Notes under the pieces: model-generated | The model's database searches: none | Seen by the model: only the letters and a program-made list of their open reading frames with translations | Told to the model about the DNA's origin: nothing | Source: Sinohyriopsis cumingii | Lineage: Eukaryota > Mollusca > Bivalvia > Unionida > Unionidae | DNA: 64,000 bases | Direction of reading: 5' to 3' | Assembly (NCBI GenBank): GCA_028554795.2 | Contig: CM068841.1 | Location: forward strand, 26,407,308-26,471,307 | Made by a program: the position numbers and the translations under genes | In this document: positions 61,138 to 64,000 of the stretch, one piece after another | Layout of the letters: each line of letters opens with the position of its first letter | Numbering within the stretch: position 1 is the first letter of the stretch

Positions 61138-61290
61138 AGTAGTGTATGGGAACGATTTAGCGACAATAGGACTTTAATTTTAAAATAGTGAGTTTGCCCT
61201 TTGGTGACAATGGGAATTTAACATGGGGAAAACTGGCCCGGCCCTTTGGCGACAAGGGAAATTTAACATGGGAGATGGATATAACACAGA
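61138..61290 (+). repeat. Terminal tandem repeats of the Polinton-like element
   Basis: Three degenerate units around TTTAGCGACAATAGG, CTTTGGTGACAATGGGAATT and CTTTGGCGACAAGGGAAATT, the last two followed by AACATGGG. They share terminus CAAAGTAGTG and unit core with 306-70 on the minus strand, which has five units. Confidence 0.75.
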
Positions 61291-61340
61291 CAACAGACAA
61301 CAAACATTTTTTTTATAAAAAGAAATTAGGCAAGAAAGTC

Positions 61341-61380
61341 AATTTCTTTTCGTGACCTATGAATGGCCCTGAAAAGGGCC
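61341..61380 (-). terminator. Histone-type mRNA 3' stem-loop and downstream element (minus gene)
   Basis: Minus strand: flank CCAAA, then GGCCCTTTTCAGGGCC (6 bp perfect stem, TTTC loop; stem at 61365-61380), then ATTCA, and about 10 nt later a purine-rich CACGAAAAGAAAT. This is the full replication-dependent histone 3'-end signal: stem-loop bound by SLBP and a U7-type downstream element. It starts 48 nt after the TAA at 61428. The associated gene is not a histone. Confidence 0.85.
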
Positions 61381-61408
61381 TTTGGGTTTATGTTAACCTT
61401 ATTCCATG

Positions 61409-61642
61409 TTAACATAGAGGGTAATACTTAGGTCTTCTTCTTTTCCTTAAACTTTGTCTCACTTCTGAGCCGTAAATTAAAACCCTCTTTAAACAACCTT
61501 GCCTCTCCACGTAGATTCTTCTTTTCCACACACTTGTATCTGTCATCCTGACAATAGTCCACGATGATTGGACATATATCGGTAAGTCCCACCGGAACAG
61601 CATTGAAGAGACTAGAGTAGAAGATTCCACGTTGGTCCACAT
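61409..61642 (-). CDS. Small gene of unknown function in the Polinton-like element
   Basis: A minus-strand TATA box (61685-61692) and an ATG at 61642 with A at -3 define the gene, and a histone-type stem-loop ends it. The ATG frame gives 77 residues (MWTNVESSTLVSSMLFRWDL start, basic end) and stops at 61409. A second frame has no ATG but looks more protein-like: DQRGIFYSSLFNAVPVGLTD, then KKNLRGEARLFKEGFNLRL, ending KFKEKKKT with TAA at 61428. A one-base lesion just after the ATG could explain this, as could translation of the less typical frame. No homology is recognised; the lysine-rich tail suggests nucleic-acid binding in the second frame. Confidence 0.4.
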   Translation of the reverse strand: MWTNVESSTLVSSMLFRWDLPIYVQSSWTIVRMTDTSVWKRRIYVERQGCLKRVLIYGSEVRQSLRKRRRPKYYPLC

Positions 61643-61684
61643 CTTGTTGACGAGAACAGGTAAAGGAATGCAGTGAACTGCGGT

Positions 61685-61692
61685 TATTTATA
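61685..61692 (-). promoter_or_regulatory. TATA box of the minus-strand gene at 61642
   Basis: TATAAATA on the minus strand, 43 nt before the ATG. A CCAAT-type box lies at 61729-61733. It forms a divergent promoter with the TATA at 61806. Confidence 0.6.
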
Positions 61693-61805
61693 GGGGAAGG
61701 GAAGATCGAAACGGATTGAGCTGGTTAACCAATCCAAACACGTGTTACAAAATTCAGTCACCCCACGCACAATCCGAAGAGAGCAGTCTGTGACGTCACA
61801 TTCCA

Positions 61806-61812
61806 TATATAG
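61806..61812 (+). promoter_or_regulatory. TATA box of the plus-strand gene at 61860
   Basis: TATATAG in CCATATATAGAGG. The expected start site is near 61836, just before ATG codons at 61842 and 61860. A CRE-like TGACGTCA lies at about 61791. Confidence 0.6.
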
Positions 61813-61859
61813 AGGCGCTAGCGTCTGTGTGCAGTCAATCTATGCGACAGTTTTCAAAC

Positions 61860-62453
61860 ATGGCACAAACTCTGAAGACAATGAATTGGGGTGCACCGGC
61901 TATGGAAACGAAAAGCAATGGAATAGCATCGACTACAAAAGTGAACCCAGACTTACTTCCAGAAGAGGTGAATTTAAATTGGGATTTTGTGGATTTTCTT
62001 ACCTCGTAAGAATTTGTTCCGGAACCAGTACCATCGCCACCTTCTCCTTCTTCACCACACTTGGAGAATTTTAAACAGAGACAGAAAGAAGAATTGGAGA
62101 AATTTATACAGCAGCAAATGGAAGCAGAACAAGCTTTTCTCCTACAGCAGCAAGAAGAAGCGGTAAGAAAGAAACAACAAGAAGAAGCAGCAAAGAAACA
62201 AGAGGGTGAAAGTCAAACGGTTACGATACTGTTGGACACTTTAGCGGAGTTAAGAAGTCTGAAACAAATGTATCAGACTTCTTTATTACGACCGAAGAGA
62301 AAACAACCTTCCCGAGCTAAACAACCCAACCCTGTGACTACACCTACCATTCCACCCTTAGTGATTTCTACCAAATCATCATCGACAGTACGCAGTCCAG
62401 AAGTAGGCCTTGGCCATGGCAAAGGCTTAAGGCAGTCAAAGTTGATTGTTTGA
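61860..62453 (+). pseudogene. Q/E/K-rich coiled-coil protein gene of the element, one in-frame TAA
   Basis: ATG at 61860 (AAACATGGC, strong context; ATG 61842 is in the same frame but only a few bases from the expected cap). The frame encodes 49 codons with an acidic hydrophobic end (VNLNWDFVDF), hits TAA at 62007-62009, and continues open in the same frame to TGA at 62451-62453. The continuation starts with a Pro/Ser-rich linker, then a long Gln/Glu/Lys coiled coil (KQRQKEELEKFIQQQMEAEQ onward, about 62070-62215), a Leu-rich segment and a basic Pro/Ser/Thr tail. A single nonsense change or programmed readthrough would explain this. A histone-type stem-loop follows 19 nt after the final stop. 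The role is unknown; a structural or DNA-binding accessory is possible. Confidence 0.6.
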
Positions 62454-62729
62454 ACCAACAAATACCCCAAAGGTCCTTTTAAGGGCCACCCATTTCTCTC
62501 GAAAAGAGATAGTATTTCAATTGCCAACATCAATTAAAACTCAAAAAGCCCTTTTTTATCCTTATGGAACGTCTGAATGTATGAGTGCGTGAGTGTAGAT
62601 TTGTATTCTAAAAATCAAAACCAAGAGACATTTACGTTTTATGTCTGGTCTATTCTGCTACTAATTTTTTACAATTCAGTTCACAACATAGCACTTTAAA
62701 AAATTAATTAGCTTCCTCTTTGTCTGTCT
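62454..62729. other. Convergent intergenic region of the element
   Basis: Apart from the stem-loop signal, I see no AATAAA or second stem-loop for the minus-strand zinc-knuckle gene, whose 3' end is therefore undefined. Confidence 0.4.
62472..62513 (+). terminator. Histone-type mRNA 3' stem-loop and downstream element (plus gene)
   Basis: Flank CCCCAAA, stem GGTCCT / AGGGCC (one G-U pair) with loop TTTA at 62472-62487, then canonical ACCCA and, 10 nt later, a purine-rich CTCGAAAAGAGAT. The core CGAAAAGA is shared with the minus-strand signal at 61341-61380. Both sit at histone-like distances from stop codons. Confidence 0.85.
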
Positions 62730-63161
62730 TCACTCTCTCTGTTTTTTAAATTTCTTCACTTTCACAGCTTTTTCCTCCTCTTCATCTTTAAATTCTTCCC
62801 TTCTTTTTTTCTCAGGTTTCTGTTTCTTCACCTGTCTGCTTTCTTCCTCTTCTTCCTCTCCATAATCCCTCTCTTCTTCTTCTTGCTCCTGTTGTTTCTT
62901 AGGGCAGTCTGGAGACCAATGTCCTTTTTCTTGACAATGATAATAGGTATCTTGACTTTTGTCTCTTCTAACCCTCTTCTTGCTTTCTTGACGGTCTGGA
63001 CACTCTGAAGACCAATGTCCTTTCTTCTTACAGATATAGCAAGTATCTTGACTTTTATCTCGAAAGGAGGGTGAGTAGTCCGTCGGCTTGTCTGAAGAAA
63101 ATTTTCGGATGACCCCTCGCAAAGCTCTGATGAAAAGTTCGATCTGCGTAGTCTCTTCCAT
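62730..63161 (-). CDS. Zinc-knuckle (CCHC) protein with acidic/basic tail, Polinton-like element
   Basis: ATG at 63161 follows a TATA box (63216-63225) by about 55 nt; an upstream in-frame start would lie before the expected cap site. The 143-residue product has a short N-terminal region (MEETTQIELFIRALRGVIRK), a canonical knuckle DTCYICKKKGHWSSEC (CX2CX4HX4C), a tandem repeat of the same ~30 residues with the second knuckle DTYYHCQEKGHWSPDC in which the first Cys is Tyr, and a highly charged Glu- then Lys-rich tail. Zinc knuckles bind single-stranded nucleic acid, so packaging or replication accessory roles are plausible. This is not a retroviral Gag: no capsid domain and no neighbouring RT. 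Confidence 0.8.
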   Translation of the reverse strand: MEETTQIELFIRALRGVIRKFSSDKPTDYSPSFRDKSQDTCYICKKKGHWSSECPDRQESKKRVRRDKSQDTYYHCQEKGHWSPDCPKKQQEQEEEERDYGEEEEEESRQVKKQKPEKKRREEFKDEEEEKAVKVKKFKKQRE

Positions 63162-63215
63162 TGTTCTGCTCAGTTTGAGAGTTAAATGAATAGTGGAAGG
63201 ACAAGACACACACCC

Positions 63216-63249
63216 TTTATATATACGTTGGTCTGTCATGGATATAAAG
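63216..63249. promoter_or_regulatory. Divergent TATA boxes of the zinc-knuckle and polymerase-like genes
   Basis: TATATATAAA on the minus strand (63225-63216) and TATAAAG on the plus strand (63243-63249) share a 135 bp intergenic region. The expected plus-strand start is near 63273. Confidence 0.55.
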
Positions 63250-63296
63250 TGACCTATGGCGTTTCACATGTAGTCATTTCACTTTTTGCAGTCAAG

Positions 63297-64000
63297 ATGA
63301 AATGATCGAATCCATTTGAGAAGAAAGAAGAAGAAGGTAAGAGGCAGAAACGTGATCTATCGCCTCGTACCATCGCTGAAGTCTTGGCACAAATTCATGC
63401 CAGTGATTTTGAAGATGACATGAGTGAACCAGAATCCAGACCCAGAGAGTCTGCGCCTAGTCAAAGTTCACTAGTCAACCACATTCTAGAGACGGAAAAG
63501 CGCTCCTCTAGAAAATTTAGAACCACGGCTTACACTTACAGGGTGAAGTTTAAAGATTTCAAGTCCGACGTACCGTTGGAGAAAGCAGAGGGTTTCGTCA
63601 CCGGGATTTGGGATTCTTTGCTCACCACACTGAAACGTCAATGTCAAGCCAAAGAAGACGATCGCTTGAGACTATCCATACAACGCGATAGCTTGAAATC
63701 CCCTGTTTGGATCGAGTTTAGCAGCGCTGCAGAATTGACCCCATTCAAAGTCATGGACAAGATCCAACACGTGAAACAATCCAATGACACGTTTCACATC
63801 ACCGATGGAAAAGCCACACTGTTCATGGTCTCTCCTCCCCAAGGGACCGGACAACGCATAAAGGGATTATTGGTGGACGACCTTCGCAGCACCAAAAAGA
63901 GTCTCGTCCAAATTAACAACCCTCAAAACCAGATGCGTTTAGCCCGTGCCATTATTGTGGGACGAACCTATGCCAACAAGAACGACACGGTAGAATGGAA
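63297..64000 (+). CDS. Probable N-terminal part of a Polinton/adintovirus-type DNA polymerase B, with TGA at codon 3; runs off window
   Basis: The ATG at 63297 is in frame with a long open frame to the window end, but codon 3 is TGA (63303-63305). The next in-frame ATG is 63420. The N-terminus is charged (KKEEEGKRQKRDLSPRTIAE). Then come a TAYTYRVKFKDF segment, an RLRLSIQ block, SPVWIEFSSAAEL, a VMDKIQHVKQSNDTF segment, GKATLFMVSPPQGTG, and STKKSLVQINNPQNQMRLAR followed by AIIVGRTYANKND. This succession, ending in an N..RLARAI motif, is what I know from the region ahead of the exonuclease/polymerase domains in animal Polinton/adintovirus polymerases. The catalytic domains would lie beyond 64000. 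If TGA is a lesion, a C-to-T change at a CpG is the simplest route. Confidence 0.55.

Larger units (their letters stand above)
61138..64000 (+). mobile_element. Polinton/adintovirus-like DNA element, left part (runs off window)
   Basis: From a terminus AGTAGTGTATGGG with tandem ~45 bp units, the region switches to compact intronless genes: minus 61409-61642, plus 61860-62453, minus 62730-63161, plus 63297 onward. These form divergent and convergent pairs with individual TATA boxes about 30 nt before plausible start sites. The last gene resembles the N-terminal module of protein-primed family B polymerases of animal Polintons/adintoviruses. Coding density and base composition differ sharply from the flanking DNA. 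Capsid, integrase and ATPase genes, if present, lie beyond 64000. Two frames carry stops, so this copy is likely inactive. Confidence 0.6.

Noticed and set aside
62007..62085. Intron removing the TAA at 62007 (GTAAGA donor-like, TTTTAAACAG acceptor-like)
   Set aside because: That junction would put the downstream coiled coil out of frame, and the intervening Pro/Ser-rich sequence is itself open in the coding frame.
62554..62575. A third histone-type stem-loop for the zinc-knuckle gene (AAAGGGCTTTTT on the minus strand)
   Set aside because: It cannot form the 6 bp stem with a 4-nt loop and lacks the ACCCA flank and purine element.

Overview
The window is AT-rich, intron-containing, repeat-laden animal nuclear DNA. 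The repeat and gene content (two tRNA-derived SINE families, a Gypsy element with copia-like pol order, Jockey/CR1 LINEs, a C1q-domain exon, TRPM channel exons, long tetranucleotide arrays) suggests a mollusc, probably a bivalve. That assignment is inference; no ribosomal or mitochondrial marker is present.

Layout. 1-306: end of an element whose tandem-repeat terminus recurs, inverted, at 61138. 0.36-2.05 kb: decayed Jockey-type LINE broken by a minisatellite, then a SINE end. 4.6-9.3 kb: scattered candidate exons of an unidentified minus-strand host gene with a poly(A) signal. 9.86-10.4 kb: a long fold-back next to a decayed transposase-like tail. 11.1-20.8 kb: three plus-strand exons of a TRPM-family cation channel (S5 plus pore filter, S6, TRP helix), one frameshifted. 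The intron between the first two holds a Gypsy element (13.0-16.9 kb) with integrase upstream of reverse transcriptase, itself hit by a SINE. 21.0-30.2 kb and 47.1-55.9 kb: two direct copies of a 7-9 kb segmental duplication; a fragment of its end recurs at 33.05 kb. 31-33 kb: a split SINE and a MITE-like hairpin. 37.2 kb: C1q exon. 41.5-44.1 kb: decayed unidentified coding remnants. 45.7-47.05 kb and 59.3-60.6 kb: an inverted pair of an old repeat. 55.9-56.7 kb: CR1/Jockey LINE fragment.

61.14-64.0 kb is quite different: compact, intronless, divergently arranged genes with their own TATA boxes, a tandem-repeat terminus, a zinc-knuckle protein, a Q/E-rich coiled-coil protein and, running off the end, what looks like the N-terminal part of a Polinton/adintovirus-type family B DNA polymerase. 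Two of these non-histone genes end in textbook histone-mRNA 3' stem-loops with purine-rich downstream elements. This is the most unusual observation in the window: it suggests a self-replicating DNA element that borrows replication-dependent histone mRNA 3'-end processing, perhaps tying expression to S phase. Two of its reading frames contain in-frame stops, so this copy is probably decaying.
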